Shown piece after piece: positions 1 through 8,080 of a DNA stretch of 64,000 bases; the first letter of the stretch is position 1; each line of letters starts with the position of its first letter. The translations under genes and the position numbers were made by a program. Source of the stretch: CAWIVH01 sp963839475 (lineage in GTDB: Bacteria; Acidobacteriota; UBA6911); assembly GCA_963839475.1 (NCBI GenBank), contig CAWIVH010000015.1, forward strand, positions 790,522 to 854,521, written 5' to 3'. The notes beneath the pieces were generated by a model. That model worked only from the letters and a program-made list of their open reading frames with translations, searched no databases and was not told the DNA's origin.

Positions 1-125
1 GCGATTATAAAGGGCACGGATATTTGAAGATGGCTTTGGCTGCGCAACAGCTTGAACTTCTCCTCTTTCATGAACCATAGAATACAGGCACAACCCGCAC
101 CATCGGAACCTATTTCCACCGAGCC

Positions 126-680
126 TCAGGACCGACAGCCAGTCGTTTGCCGGACCATCGCTGTACTCTGCCCGGTATCAGCCGCGCCGAGGGGAAAGGA
201 GCTCGGGGAAGCGCTCGTCGGAGTGACATTCGGCCGGCACTTCGCCAGACCTAGAACTCGCTGCTGCAGGAAATCCCTGATTTCCTCCTTGCTCACCCCC
301 CCGCCGGTAACGAAGTTGTGCAAATAGAGCCTTCCCACGAATTCCCGAGTGGCTTTATAACGAAAAGCTGTCACGCGTGTGTAGACTCGCTTTACCTTTG
401 CAGTTCCGATTTCCTTCATGCCGGCTGCAACTCGAATGGTCAGAGCACATTCCGAAGGCTCTTCAACAGTAATCTCCCTCAGCACCCCTTCGAGTACCGG
501 CAGGAAATGCTGATATTTCCCAACGAGTTCCGCCGGCAGGTCTGCCGGGGCGGGTATCTCTATCAATTTCACATTCTTGTGTAATTCAATTTCTCGATCC
601 TTCGCCCCCTGCGCCCAGATGATAGATGGAAAACTTAGCAGTACAAAGGTAAGAAGGACGATCAGCTTATTGTATCTCAT
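126..680 (-). CDS. Small exported protein of unknown function
   Basis: A 184-residue protein if translation starts at 680, where GGAGGG lies seven bases before the ATG. The longer open frame to 758 has no such site and would put 26 residues in front of the signal sequence. Residues 1-24 form a classical signal peptide: RYNK, a run of about 17 hydrophobic residues, then a WAQG cleavage region, so the product should be exported. The remainder is a mixed alpha/beta domain with no motif I recognise, and the last 30 residues are low in complexity (Ser, Pro, Thr, Ala). It stands alone on the minus strand and no operon partner is visible. The function is unknown. The signal peptide and RBS are what make it credible. 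Confidence 0.6.
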   Translation of the reverse strand: MRYNKLIVLLTFVLLSFPSIIWAQGAKDREIELHKNVKLIEIPAPADLPAELVGKYQHFLPVLEGVLREITVEEPSECALTIRVAAGMKEIGTAKVKRVYTRVTAFRYKATREFVGRLYLHNFVTGGGVSKEEIRDFLQQRVLGLAKCRPNVTPTSASPSSFPLGAADTGQSTAMVRQTTGCRS

Positions 681-1325
681 AACCAATCCCTCCAGGATCA
701 GGCTCAATGCGGCTGCCCCGTCGAACTCGCCGCGGTACGTTTTCCGCGCGCGGTGCATCCGGGAAAGATGAGTGCTCCCCAGGTCGCTCAGGCGGATTCA
801 GTGATGTTGTCCGGGGTATCGCATCCTCCTGTCGATTCCATGATAGTCTCGATGGATATCCTGCACTATCCGGTGAATCTGGTAGTTTTGGAGTCAAATG
901 GCATTAAGCTGCGGAATTGGCCGATATCCGGCTAAGTACTCTTGTTCGTAAATACGATAACGTATGCGCCGGCGCCCGAAGGGCTGGTGGGCTTTAAGAA
1001 GCCGATGGCAATGGCAGGGACCAGGATAGGATTATTGGCTGATTGCGCCATCAACACCTTCCTGCATTTTGGTCTACCCTGCGAGAGTGCTCGGGGGCAC
1101 TGGTGATTGTGTCGCTTTACTATTTATTATGTGAATCTGAACACTTCGTACACATATGACATGATATGGTGCCGACGGACAGGATCAAGGCCTTTACCAT
1201 GACGGACAGATTCAGCCTCTGAAGAGCTTTTTGCAGGCCGAGCATGAGGTGAGTCCATCTCATGAACTCCGGCATCAAGAGATCTGCTGGCGTCGGGATA
1301 ATTTTCATTCAGAGGAGAAGCCAAT
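681..1325. other. Non-coding or undeciphered gap
   Basis: About 640 bases between two divergently oriented genes. Short open frames exist on both strands, but none has both a convincing ribosome binding site and protein-like composition. The stretch 1105-1160 is AT-rich and probably belongs to the promoter region of the DUF4239 gene. I see no RNA gene, terminator or repeat that I can support. Confidence 0.4.
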
Positions 1326-2105
1326 ATGAACTTCATTATGACTATTTCGCTGATTGCAGTCGGAATGATGTCTGCCCTGATGGTATTTCTGGAAATCGGC
1401 CGGCTCGTCGGCACGCATCGCATCGCCCGAAACCAAGAAGGTGCCCGAAGCGGAGTTAGCACGCTGGAAGGCGCTGTATTTGGGCTTTTAGGACTGATCA
1501 TTGCATTCACGTTTTCCAGTGCAATATCGAGGTTCGAAGTGAGGCGGCAATTGATCGTGGAGGAATGCAACGATATCGGAACTGCATATTTGCGGGTCGA
1601 CCTGCTGCCCGGGTCCGCCCAGCCGGCGATGCGCGAGTTGTTCCGCCAATACCTGGATTCTCGTTTGGCAACCTATCAGTTCCTGCCGGATCTGGCGGCA
1701 GCCAAAGAAGAATTGGCGCGATCGGCAAAACTCCAAAGTGAAATCTGGCAGCGGTCTGTGATTGAATCCCGCCTGCCCGATGCTCACCCGGACGCGGCCA
1801 GGTTGCTTCTCCCGGCGCTGAATGCAATGATCGACATCACGACAACGCGGACTACCGCGACTCAAATACATCCGCCGCGGATTATCTACGTTCTGCTTTT
1901 TGTTCTGGCGTTGACGAGTTCACTGTTGGCCGGCTACGCGATGGCAGAGGGGAGAGGCCGCACATGGATTCACATGCTCTGTTTTTCCCTTGCCTTGGCT
2001 GCAGCAATCTTTGTCACTCTCGACCTCGAGTATCCGCGCATGGGATTTATTCAAGTGAGCGACCTTGATAAAGTGCTGATGGATTTGAGGAAGAGCATGA
2101 ACTAG
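1326..2105 (+). CDS. DUF4239 (bestrophin-like) membrane protein
   Basis: A 259-residue integral membrane protein with the layout of the DUF4239 family. It has two N-terminal hydrophobic segments (about residues 3-25 and 45-67), a soluble helical middle of about 120 residues containing the family-like stretch FEVRRQLIVEECNDIGTAYLR, and two C-terminal hydrophobic segments (about 180-205 and 212-232). DUF4239 proteins are compared to bestrophin anion channels, but I know of no demonstrated transport activity, so that role is inference. AGAGGAGA precedes the ATG by about six bases. Its neighbours are other membrane and stress proteins, including a ClC chloride transporter, which fits an ion-homeostasis setting without proving it. 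Confidence 0.75.
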   Translation: MNFIMTISLIAVGMMSALMVFLEIGRLVGTHRIARNQEGARSGVSTLEGAVFGLLGLIIAFTFSSAISRFEVRRQLIVEECNDIGTAYLRVDLLPGSAQPAMRELFRQYLDSRLATYQFLPDLAAAKEELARSAKLQSEIWQRSVIESRLPDAHPDAARLLLPALNAMIDITTTRTTATQIHPPRIIYVLLFVLALTSSLLAGYAMAEGRGRTWIHMLCFSLALAAAIFVTLDLEYPRMGFIQVSDLDKVLMDLRKSMN

Positions 2106-2146
2106 GGAGTCCTGAATCCGGTTCTCCGAATTATTTCCTGGCTAAG

Positions 2147-2425
2147 CTATGATCTTCTGCGCAATACCAACCGGATCGCAATGTAGGGGAACAGGAAAAA
2201 AAGCAAGACGCATGTCTTCACTAAAGCTATGCCGCAGTATTGGATCAGGCTCAACTCATGCCGCGTCAGGTCGAATAGCCTAATTTGAAGCTCATAAAAT
2301 AGGTCGCCTGGCAGCAGACAGGCGCCAAACCAGAGCAGAAGCAGCAGGAAGCCAAGCACAACACAGCGCAATAGGATTTTGGCAATCATGTCGAGCGCGT
2401 CATTCATTTCAGTTGACGTTGTCAT
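2147..2425 (-). CDS. DUF6868-type small membrane protein
   Basis: A 92-residue protein with two strongly hydrophobic helices (about residues 18-38 and 64-86) joined by a short loop containing FDLTRHELSLIQYCGIALVK. This pattern resembles the DUF6868 family of two-helix inner-membrane proteins, recognised from memory of the family shape rather than from a search. AAGGAGATATT sits just before the ATG, so translation should be efficient. It converges on the DUF4239 gene with a 41-base gap. No catalytic or binding residues are evident and the function is unknown. Confidence 0.65.
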   Translation of the reverse strand: MTTSTEMNDALDMIAKILLRCVVLGFLLLLLWFGACLLPGDLFYELQIRLFDLTRHELSLIQYCGIALVKTCVLLFFLFPYIAIRLVLRRRS

Positions 2426-2637
2426 GTTGAATATCTCCTTGAAGAGCCATCACCTCTGGCCGGCAGGTGAAATAAGCAGGCCCCTCGGAGTCCGGAGCCA
2501 GATATGACTCCGCCTCAACTTCTGAGAAGTACTGCCCCGATGGTATCATTCCTCTCGGAGCCTATCCGAGAACTGGAAGGCGTCGCGTGCATAATAGTCA
2601 AGGCGGACTTAACTCACATTTATGAGAAGAGGATATC

Positions 2638-3552
2638 ATGTTCCAGATTAAAGGCCCAATTCTTGCCGCCGTGGACTTCGATAAAGAATGCGATGATCTC
2701 CTTCGTCAGGCTGACGCCTTTGCGCGTTCCTACAAAGTCAAACTTTCTGCCTGTCATGTCCTCCCCGAAATTTTTGCCATGCGGCCCTTATTTCCTCACC
2801 TGCATCTTGACGACGCCCTGAAGCTCTCCGAACTGGAGGCTGCGGTTCGCAATGCTCTGCAGGAACGTATTCGAAGGGTCACAGGTCGGGAACCGACCCA
2901 AATACCGGTCGAAATCGAACAGGGTACGGTGCACGCCGGAATACTCCGGGCTGCCGAACAAATTGGGGCAGGAGCCGTGGTCATTGGGGGAAAGCTGGAT
3001 GACAGGGGTTTGCACATTCTGGGCAGCGCTGCGGAGCATGTCGTCCGGTATGCGGATTGTCCCGTCCTCGTGGTGCGGCCCTCACCTGCAGGAAAAGTAT
3101 TGGCAGCGACCGACTTTTCCGATCCCGCACTGCCTGCTGTTAGAGCGGGCGCAGCTGAGGCGCGACACCGGAAGGCCGATCTTACTATTCTTCATGCCAT
3201 CGAATTGCTCCCTTTGATGGCTCCCTATTTTGGAGATCCCTCTGGTGCGCAACTAAGGGATCTCAGCGACCAAATGAGAACGCTTTGGCAGCAAAGGCTT
3301 GATGAATGTGTGCATCGCTTCAAGGCCAAAGGCGGTGGCCTGCTTCGCGATGGGCTTGCGGCGGCGGCGATCCTGAGCTCGGCATCGGAACTGCCTGCAG
3401 AGTTGCTCGTCGTAGGCACCCATGGTAGAACTGGCGTGAGCCGCATTGCTATGGGCAGCGTGGCAGAAGCCGTTGTACGCGCTGCGCCGTGTTCTGTTCT
3501 AGTAGTTCGATCAGCCCAGGAAGCCTCATGCGGAAAGCCCGAGGTGAAATAA
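2638..3552 (+). CDS. Tandem universal stress protein (two UspA domains)
   Basis: A 304-residue cytoplasmic protein of two fused UspA domains (about 6-148 and 152-293). UspA domains bind adenine nucleotides and are induced by starvation and other stresses; the partner is not predictable from sequence. The second domain has a full nucleotide-binding motif from residue 260: GTHG, nine residues, then GS. The first domain has GGKLDDRGLHILGS near residue 117, which lacks the second glycine, so only the C-terminal half probably binds ATP in the usual way. The start is supported by AGAAGAGG nine bases upstream. It stands next to the ClC gene in the opposite orientation. Confidence 0.85.
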   Translation: MFQIKGPILAAVDFDKECDDLLRQADAFARSYKVKLSACHVLPEIFAMRPLFPHLHLDDALKLSELEAAVRNALQERIRRVTGREPTQIPVEIEQGTVHAGILRAAEQIGAGAVVIGGKLDDRGLHILGSAAEHVVRYADCPVLVVRPSPAGKVLAATDFSDPALPAVRAGAAEARHRKADLTILHAIELLPLMAPYFGDPSGAQLRDLSDQMRTLWQQRLDECVHRFKAKGGGLLRDGLAAAAILSSASELPAELLVVGTHGRTGVSRIAMGSVAEAVVRAAPCSVLVVRSAQEASCGKPEVK

Positions 3553-3663
3553 TCACAGCATCAGTCACGATTCTGGCCGAACCATCGATGCCGGCGACCG
3601 CACCCGGACTCGTCACCACCTATTCTGAGGAGGTACGTGATCGCCGGGGGACTCCCCGAAAAC

Positions 3664-5499
3664 CTAATCATGCTCGATTTCGTCCTCAGCATCATCCTCT
3701 TCCACTTTTGAAAGGGCCTGGGCAATATCGCTCATGCTGATGATGCCGAGCAGTTTGGACGTGTCTTTTCGGCTGACGACGGGGAGCTGAGAAATGCCCT
3801 CATGCCCAAGCTTGAAGATCACTTGGTCCAGCGTTTGATCCGGATGTGCATGAATGATCGCCCTGTTCTGAAGCTCGGCGAGCCGGAGTTCAGATCTTCC
3901 TGCCGCCAGGGCACGCTTCAGATCGTTGAATGTGATGATCCCGATCATTTTGCCCTCTGCATCGACAACCGGGTAGGCATGATGGTATTCAGGGAGGCGC
4001 TGCACGTGTTGGAATGCCTCTCCCACCGTCTGATGTCCAATGACAGTGACTATCTTTCGAGTCATAGCCTCGCCGACCGCGATGGTCCGTAGGACGTGTT
4101 TTTCTTCGTGAGGCAGATGGATCCCGTCCTGCAGCAGCAGTGCATCATAAATGGACCGGGGGCTGAGCTTCCTGGAAACAACGTAGCTCGTTATGTTTGC
4201 GATCATGAGTGGCAGGATGATCGCATAGTTGTTGGTCATCTCGAAAATAATGACGATGGAGGTCACCGGCGCGCGGACGATCCCCGCGAAAACGGCTCCC
4301 ATGCCTACAAGTGCGAACGCCCCGGGCTGTACTCGCGGATCCTGGAGCATGAATCTCGCAAGAATGCCGATGAGGCCCCCGGTCATTCCTCCCAGATAAA
4401 GGGAAGGACCAAAAATTCCGCCGGTTGATCCGGAACTATAAGAGATGACCGATGCAATCAGTTTTCCTAACCCAAGGACAATCAGGACTTTTAATGCCAG
4501 TCCGCCATGCAGTTCCTCGGCCAGAGTCTGATAACCGATTCCAAATATGCTTGACGATCCGGTCAAGAGAAGCCCAACCAGTCCGATCACGCCGACGAAT
4601 AAACCTCCTAACGCGGGAGTAGCCCACTGGGGAATTATGTTTTGTCCGCTGAACCTCGCACGAAGTCGCAGGAGCCCTTCATTGAAGGCGGTCGCGACGA
4701 GTCCTGCAGCGACGCCCAGAATGGAGTAATAAACGAGTTCCAGGGGCCTGTTCAGCTGATAGGTTGGTACATCAAACAAGGGTTGCGGGCCTAGAATCGA
4801 GCGCTCGATGACGGATGCGATCACGGAGGCTATTACAATCGAACCCAATGGGCGGATCGATGTGTCCCCCAGCACTTCTTCCAACACGAAGGTGACTGCC
4901 GCAATGGGCGTGTTAAACGCGGCGGCCAATCCGGCGGCGGCGCCTACCGGAAGCAGACTCTGCAACCTGCGCCGTGAAATAGCGAACATCCGACCGAGGA
5001 GCGATGCAATCGCGGCGCAAAGCTGGACGGTTGGCCCTTCGCGGCCCAGGCTGGCACCGGTGCCGATGTTGAATGAAGAAAGGAACAGGCGACCCGGAAT
5101 CACTCGTGCCGGGATGCGACCCCCATCGAGATAAAAGGCCGTCTTGACCTGCGGGATGCCGCTTCCTCGGGCTTCGGGGGCAAAAAAATAGAGACCCGCC
5201 CCGGCAATCAAACCTCCCAGCGCCGGAATCAAAATGAGAAGCGGAATGCGCGGCCACTCCTCGAGCTCCGCGGCGCGGTAGATGATGTGGTTCTGGAAAA
5301 ACTCCAGGAGCCTATGAAATGCTACTGCGGCTAGTCCACAGATCACTCCAATGAGCAGAGTGAGGATATAGACTTTTTGCGTCTCTGTGACCGGCACTCG
5401 ATTGAACAGCCGTCGTCCCCGTACTTGAAGTTGATACCAAGCTGCACTCCTCCGGAAAGCTGCCCTGTCAAGCATATCGTGTGTCCGTTTCGATAGCAC
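3664..5499 (-). CDS. ClC-family chloride channel/antiporter with two CBS domains
   Basis: A 611-residue inner-membrane ClC protein. The three anion-selectivity signatures are present: GSGIPQ at 112-117, GREGP at 152-156, and GGIFGPS at about 360-366. Glu154 in GREGP is the external gating glutamate. The pair Glu207-Glu208 lies where the proton glutamate of the bacterial exchangers sits, so Cl-/H+ antiport is more likely than a simple channel (inference). The transmembrane part covers roughly residues 42-445. Two CBS domains follow (about 475-530 and 540-600), which normally bind adenine nucleotides and regulate gating. The tail is very acidic. Full length for the CBS-bearing subfamily and apparently monocistronic. 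Confident at family level; substrate and mode not shown. Confidence 0.9.
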   Translation of the reverse strand: MLSKRTHDMLDRAAFRRSAAWYQLQVRGRRLFNRVPVTETQKVYILTLLIGVICGLAAVAFHRLLEFFQNHIIYRAAELEEWPRIPLLILIPALGGLIAGAGLYFFAPEARGSGIPQVKTAFYLDGGRIPARVIPGRLFLSSFNIGTGASLGREGPTVQLCAAIASLLGRMFAISRRRLQSLLPVGAAAGLAAAFNTPIAAVTFVLEEVLGDTSIRPLGSIVIASVIASVIERSILGPQPLFDVPTYQLNRPLELVYYSILGVAAGLVATAFNEGLLRLRARFSGQNIIPQWATPALGGLFVGVIGLVGLLLTGSSSIFGIGYQTLAEELHGGLALKVLIVLGLGKLIASVISYSSGSTGGIFGPSLYLGGMTGGLIGILARFMLQDPRVQPGAFALVGMGAVFAGIVRAPVTSIVIIFEMTNNYAIILPLMIANITSYVVSRKLSPRSIYDALLLQDGIHLPHEEKHVLRTIAVGEAMTRKIVTVIGHQTVGEAFQHVQRLPEYHHAYPVVDAEGKMIGIITFNDLKRALAAGRSELRLAELQNRAIIHAHPDQTLDQVIFKLGHEGISQLPVVSRKDTSKLLGIISMSDIAQALSKVEEDDAEDEIEHD

Positions 5500-5692
5500 G
5501 ATCGGCCCGTGCCGGTCGCTGAGGTTTTATAGTGGTAGGGATCATTGGACGACCATCCTCGAATGGCAGAGTCGGTTAACCCTATAAACGCGGAATAACA
5601 TTCATCATGGTACTACCTTTCTCTAGCGCAAGATCAGGTGCCTGTCGCAAGAGCAGAATATTTTCCGTTCGAGGTAAGTTTTGCGCCTTTTT

Positions 5693-5722
5693 TTGACCCT
5701 TATATATGTAAGGGGATATACA
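5693..5722 (+). promoter_or_regulatory. Putative promoter upstream of the excisionase-like genes
   Basis: TTGACC (5693-5698) and TATACA (5717-5722) are separated by 18 bases, a good match to sigma-70 -35 and -10 boxes. They lie about 150 bases upstream of the first helix-turn-helix gene. The same spacer contains a symmetric operator-like repeat, described separately. No transcript evidence. An alternative reading is that the AAGGGG inside this segment is the ribosome binding site of a 26-codon open frame at 5722-5802. Confidence 0.4.
5697..5714. repeat. Inverted repeat, possible repressor operator
   Basis: CCCTTA (5697-5702) and TAAGGG (5709-5714) form perfect 6-base arms around a 6-base centre. 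The repeat lies almost entirely within the spacer of the putative promoter 5693-5722. A protein bound there would block RNA polymerase, the usual arrangement of a phage or integrative-element operator. The cognate regulator could be one of the two following helix-turn-helix proteins, which is inference. Confidence 0.4.
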
Positions 5723-5874
5723 TGAAAAACACGCCGGCGAATTTCAAGTGTCACAACCTTGAATGTTCGAGACATGAAAGAGGGGAATCCGATCCTTCCT
5801 AATGAACCCTTTGCTCGGTTATCAAACGACCGCGATGGAAATTGGAAACCCTCTAGTTTGATGGAGATTCACCC

Positions 5875-6114
5875 ATGAAAAATATCTTTATCGAAGCTGG
5901 GAAAACCGTACCCAGGCTCACGGATATCGGCACTGCGGTCGCCTATCTCGGCATCAGCCGATCTACTATTAGAAATCTGATGGACAGCGGACGGCTGTCA
6001 CGTGTCCTGTTGACGAGTTTCAGTCAATCCCAGAGCAGCATGGGCTGCTTGCTGCTGGACAGAGCCGATCTGGATGCCGTAATAGACCGCGGAAAAAACC
6101 GACCGAACTCCTGA
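5875..6114 (+). CDS. Small helix-turn-helix (excisionase/MerR-like) protein
   Basis: A 79-residue protein. Residues 14-43 read as a winged helix-turn-helix of the excisionase or MerR type (LTDIGTAVAYLGISRSTIRN, then a short wing), and the C-terminus has a second element, LLLDRADLDAVIDR. Such proteins bind DNA to direct excision or to repress promoters of integrative elements. GGAG lies nine bases before the ATG. It is 48 bases upstream of the start of the next helix-turn-helix gene and in the same direction as the integrase, so the three probably form one operon. Which of the two small proteins is the true excisionase cannot be told from sequence. Confidence 0.6.
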   Translation: MKNIFIEAGKTVPRLTDIGTAVAYLGISRSTIRNLMDSGRLSRVLLTSFSQSQSSMGCLLLDRADLDAVIDRGKNRPNS

Positions 6115-6162
6115 TTGTTCAACTAAATGGATATTTATTGTCGATTTTGGAAAAGGGAAAAG

Positions 6163-6477
6163 ATGAACAATGAAAAGATTGTTTTTCCGGATCCAGCTGA
6201 AGTAGATCCGGAGCATATCGGACCGATCATGGCCCAAATGGCAGCACTTCAACTGCGCCTGGCAACGCGCCTGGTCGCGGAGCGGATTGACCGGGATCAA
6301 GGGGAGGATGACAATCTCCTTACCGTTGAAGAGGCAGCTGCAAAGCTAAAGTGTTCTGAAGACTGGCTATACAGGAGGGCAAAGCGCTTTCCATTCACCG
6401 TCCGAGTCGGGCGGAATTTACGATTCAGCGGGCGGGGAATCGATGAAGCTATCCGTACCGGAATTCGGCTGGCTTGA
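6163..6477 (+). CDS. Excisionase-family DNA-binding protein
   Basis: A 104-residue protein with the ATG at 6163 after an AAAAGGGAAAAG stretch; an in-frame ATG at 6127 would add twelve poorly conserved-looking residues. The C-terminal half holds an excisionase-type winged helix-turn-helix: LLTVEEAAAKLKCSEDWLYR, then RVGRNLRFSGRGIDEAI. This is the layout of the helix-turn-helix 17 excisionase group. The N-terminal half is helical and without motifs. It lies immediately upstream of the tyrosine recombinase, the usual partner of an excisionase. Role in excision or in regulating int is inferred from that position. Confidence 0.65.
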   Translation: MNNEKIVFPDPAEVDPEHIGPIMAQMAALQLRLATRLVAERIDRDQGEDDNLLTVEEAAAKLKCSEDWLYRRAKRFPFTVRVGRNLRFSGRGIDEAIRTGIRLA

Positions 6478-6530
6478 AGCGAACCGTCAGGCGCCGTAAC
6501 ATCTACCAATGTGAATGGGGGATCCAGCCA

Positions 6531-7730
6531 ATGTATGGTGATGGAACGTTGTACAGAAGGCCCAATAGTCCCTATTGGTGGATGTCGTATTTTTTACGAG
6601 GGGAGCAGCGTCTGGAAAGCACAAAGGAGACAGATCAGAAAAAGGCTCGTAAGAGGCTACGGCAACGATTACGCGAAGTCGGGGCGGACTTCATTGGTGC
6701 CAAAAAGTTCACAGGGCCGCAAACAGAGAAGCTATCAGTGGCTGAGATTCTCGATCTGCTCAAAAAGGATCTGGAGGTCAGGGGAAAGCTCTCAGCCCAG
6801 GCGCTTTCGAAGCTGAAGCCTGTCAAGGCAGCTCTCGGACCGATGTCAGCGATTGCTGTTACCGATGAGACTGTTCGCGAGTATATGCTTTTGCGTCTCA
6901 AAGGGCTGAAAAGGAAGCCGAAATCGCTGATGGAGCTTGGACTGTCGAAACTGAAACGCGTGCGCCCAGTTTCGAATGCGACCGTCAATCGCGAGTTGGA
7001 GTACCTTCGGCAGGCCTATAGCCTTAAAGCGAAAGTAATTGGCCAAGGTCCCTCGATTCCAAAGCTCGATGAACGCGTGAGAGAGGGGTTTTACGAGAGA
7101 TCCGAGTTTGAGGCGATCGTTCGCCATCTGCCAGAAGACTTACAGGATTTTGCCTGCTGGGGTTACTACACGGGATGGCGCAAAGGTGAGATTTCTTCCC
7201 TGCGCTGGCGAGAACTAAACATGGAGGATCGACAACTTCGCCTTCGAGGTCAGTTTTCAAAGAACGGGGAGCAACGAACGGTTCCATTGATGGGAGAACT
7301 CTGGGAAATAATACTGCGCCGCTGGCAGGCAAGACGATATAAAGGGGCGAACGGGGAAACTGTGCTCTCTCCGTTTGTTTTTTTCAGAAAAAAAGGCCGG
7401 GGTGTGCCCAAAGGGGGAGTGCCCATCACGGAGTTCAGGAAAACCTGGAAGGCTGCCTGTAAAGAGGCCGACAAACCGGATGCCCTTTTCCATGATTTTC
7501 GCAGAACTGCGGTCCGAAACATGATCCGGGCCGGAGTTCCGCGGAGAGTCGCCATGTTGATTTCAGGGCACAAGACAGAATCGGTATTCGAACGATACAA
7601 CATAACTGACGATCAGGATTTAGTGGAGGCGGTGCGAAAGACCCAGGCGTATGTAGCTCGGCTTCCGACAGAACGCAAAAAGATCGTCGATTTCGATGCC
7701 GCACAGGAAGAGACGGCGCTTCATAAATGA
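6531..7730 (+). CDS. int: Tyrosine recombinase (phage integrase)
   Basis: A 399-residue site-specific recombinase. Numbering from the ATG at 6531, the catalytic set is complete: Arg217 (in GWRKGE), Lys244 (beta-hairpin), His321 and Arg324 (HDFRRT), His347 (SGHKT) and the nucleophile Tyr356 (FERYN). The N-terminus MYGDGTLYRR is the typical opening of this integrase group, and GGGGGA precedes it. A TTG at 6474, overlapping the previous gene, would add 19 residues and looks less likely. Residues about 70-170 are the core-binding SAM-like domain. It should join attP and attB, and a tRNA-Met fragment 143 bases downstream is the likely target core. Intact as read. Confidence 0.9.
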   Translation: MYGDGTLYRRPNSPYWWMSYFLRGEQRLESTKETDQKKARKRLRQRLREVGADFIGAKKFTGPQTEKLSVAEILDLLKKDLEVRGKLSAQALSKLKPVKAALGPMSAIAVTDETVREYMLLRLKGLKRKPKSLMELGLSKLKRVRPVSNATVNRELEYLRQAYSLKAKVIGQGPSIPKLDERVREGFYERSEFEAIVRHLPEDLQDFACWGYYTGWRKGEISSLRWRELNMEDRQLRLRGQFSKNGEQRTVPLMGELWEIILRRWQARRYKGANGETVLSPFVFFRKKGRGVPKGGVPITEFRKTWKAACKEADKPDALFHDFRRTAVRNMIRAGVPRRVAMLISGHKTESVFERYNITDDQDLVEAVRKTQAYVARLPTERKKIVDFDAAQEETALHK

Positions 7731-7872
7731 TCCAGTTCTATGCAAAACCATTACACAACCATTACATTCACCGATTTTGGACTCTTTTTATGAAGTCCTC
7801 AATCATGCGAGCAATGTACTTAAAACATGGATTAAGTCTTTTATTTTCTGGATTTTATTGGAATAGTGGTAT

Positions 7873-7917
7873 TGGTAGCGACGGGTGGAATCGAACCACC
7901 GACCTTGGGGTTATGAA
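7873..7917 (-). other. 3' half of a tRNA-Met gene (attachment-site remnant)
   Basis: Read on the minus strand this is the 3' half of a tRNA: anticodon loop TTCATAA (anticodon CAT), the 3' anticodon-stem strand CCCCA, variable loop AGGTC, a perfect T arm (GGTGG, TTCGATT, CCACC), 3' acceptor strand CGTCGCT, A and an encoded CCA. Upstream on that strand the expected D arm and 5' acceptor AGCGACG are missing and the anticodon stem does not pair, so this is not a working tRNA gene. Such fragments are the displaced or carried core of tRNA-targeting integrases. The recombinase gene ends 143 bases away. An intact copy is not in the window. Confidence 0.75.
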
Positions 7918-8080
7918 TCCAGAACTACCCTCCACAGTAACTTATAAAAATCCGCAAATGGGCTAAAACTGGCTGGTTAGTGAGTTTTCGCGCAATCACA
8001 CCTAACCAATTCAGCCCGAATAAATTCCTGATTTTGGCACAAAACTGGCACGGCATTTTGCAGAGATACCGGCTGCGGAA

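Noticed and set aside
52..584. Plus-strand open frames over the first gene
   Set aside because: They oppose a gene with a clear signal peptide and ribosome binding site and have no protein-like features.
3645..3658. CGGGG...CCCCG hairpin as a terminator for the Usp or ClC gene
   Set aside because: The stem is short and is not followed by a T run in either transcription direction.
7873..7917. A complete, working tRNA gene
   Set aside because: The D arm and 5' acceptor strand are absent and the anticodon stem does not pair beyond the loop, so only the 3' half is present.
7727..7966. 79-codon open frame after the integrase
   Set aside because: Its C-terminal part, GWNRTTDLGVMNPELP, is the usual mistranslation of a tRNA T-arm region, here the tRNA-Met fragment.
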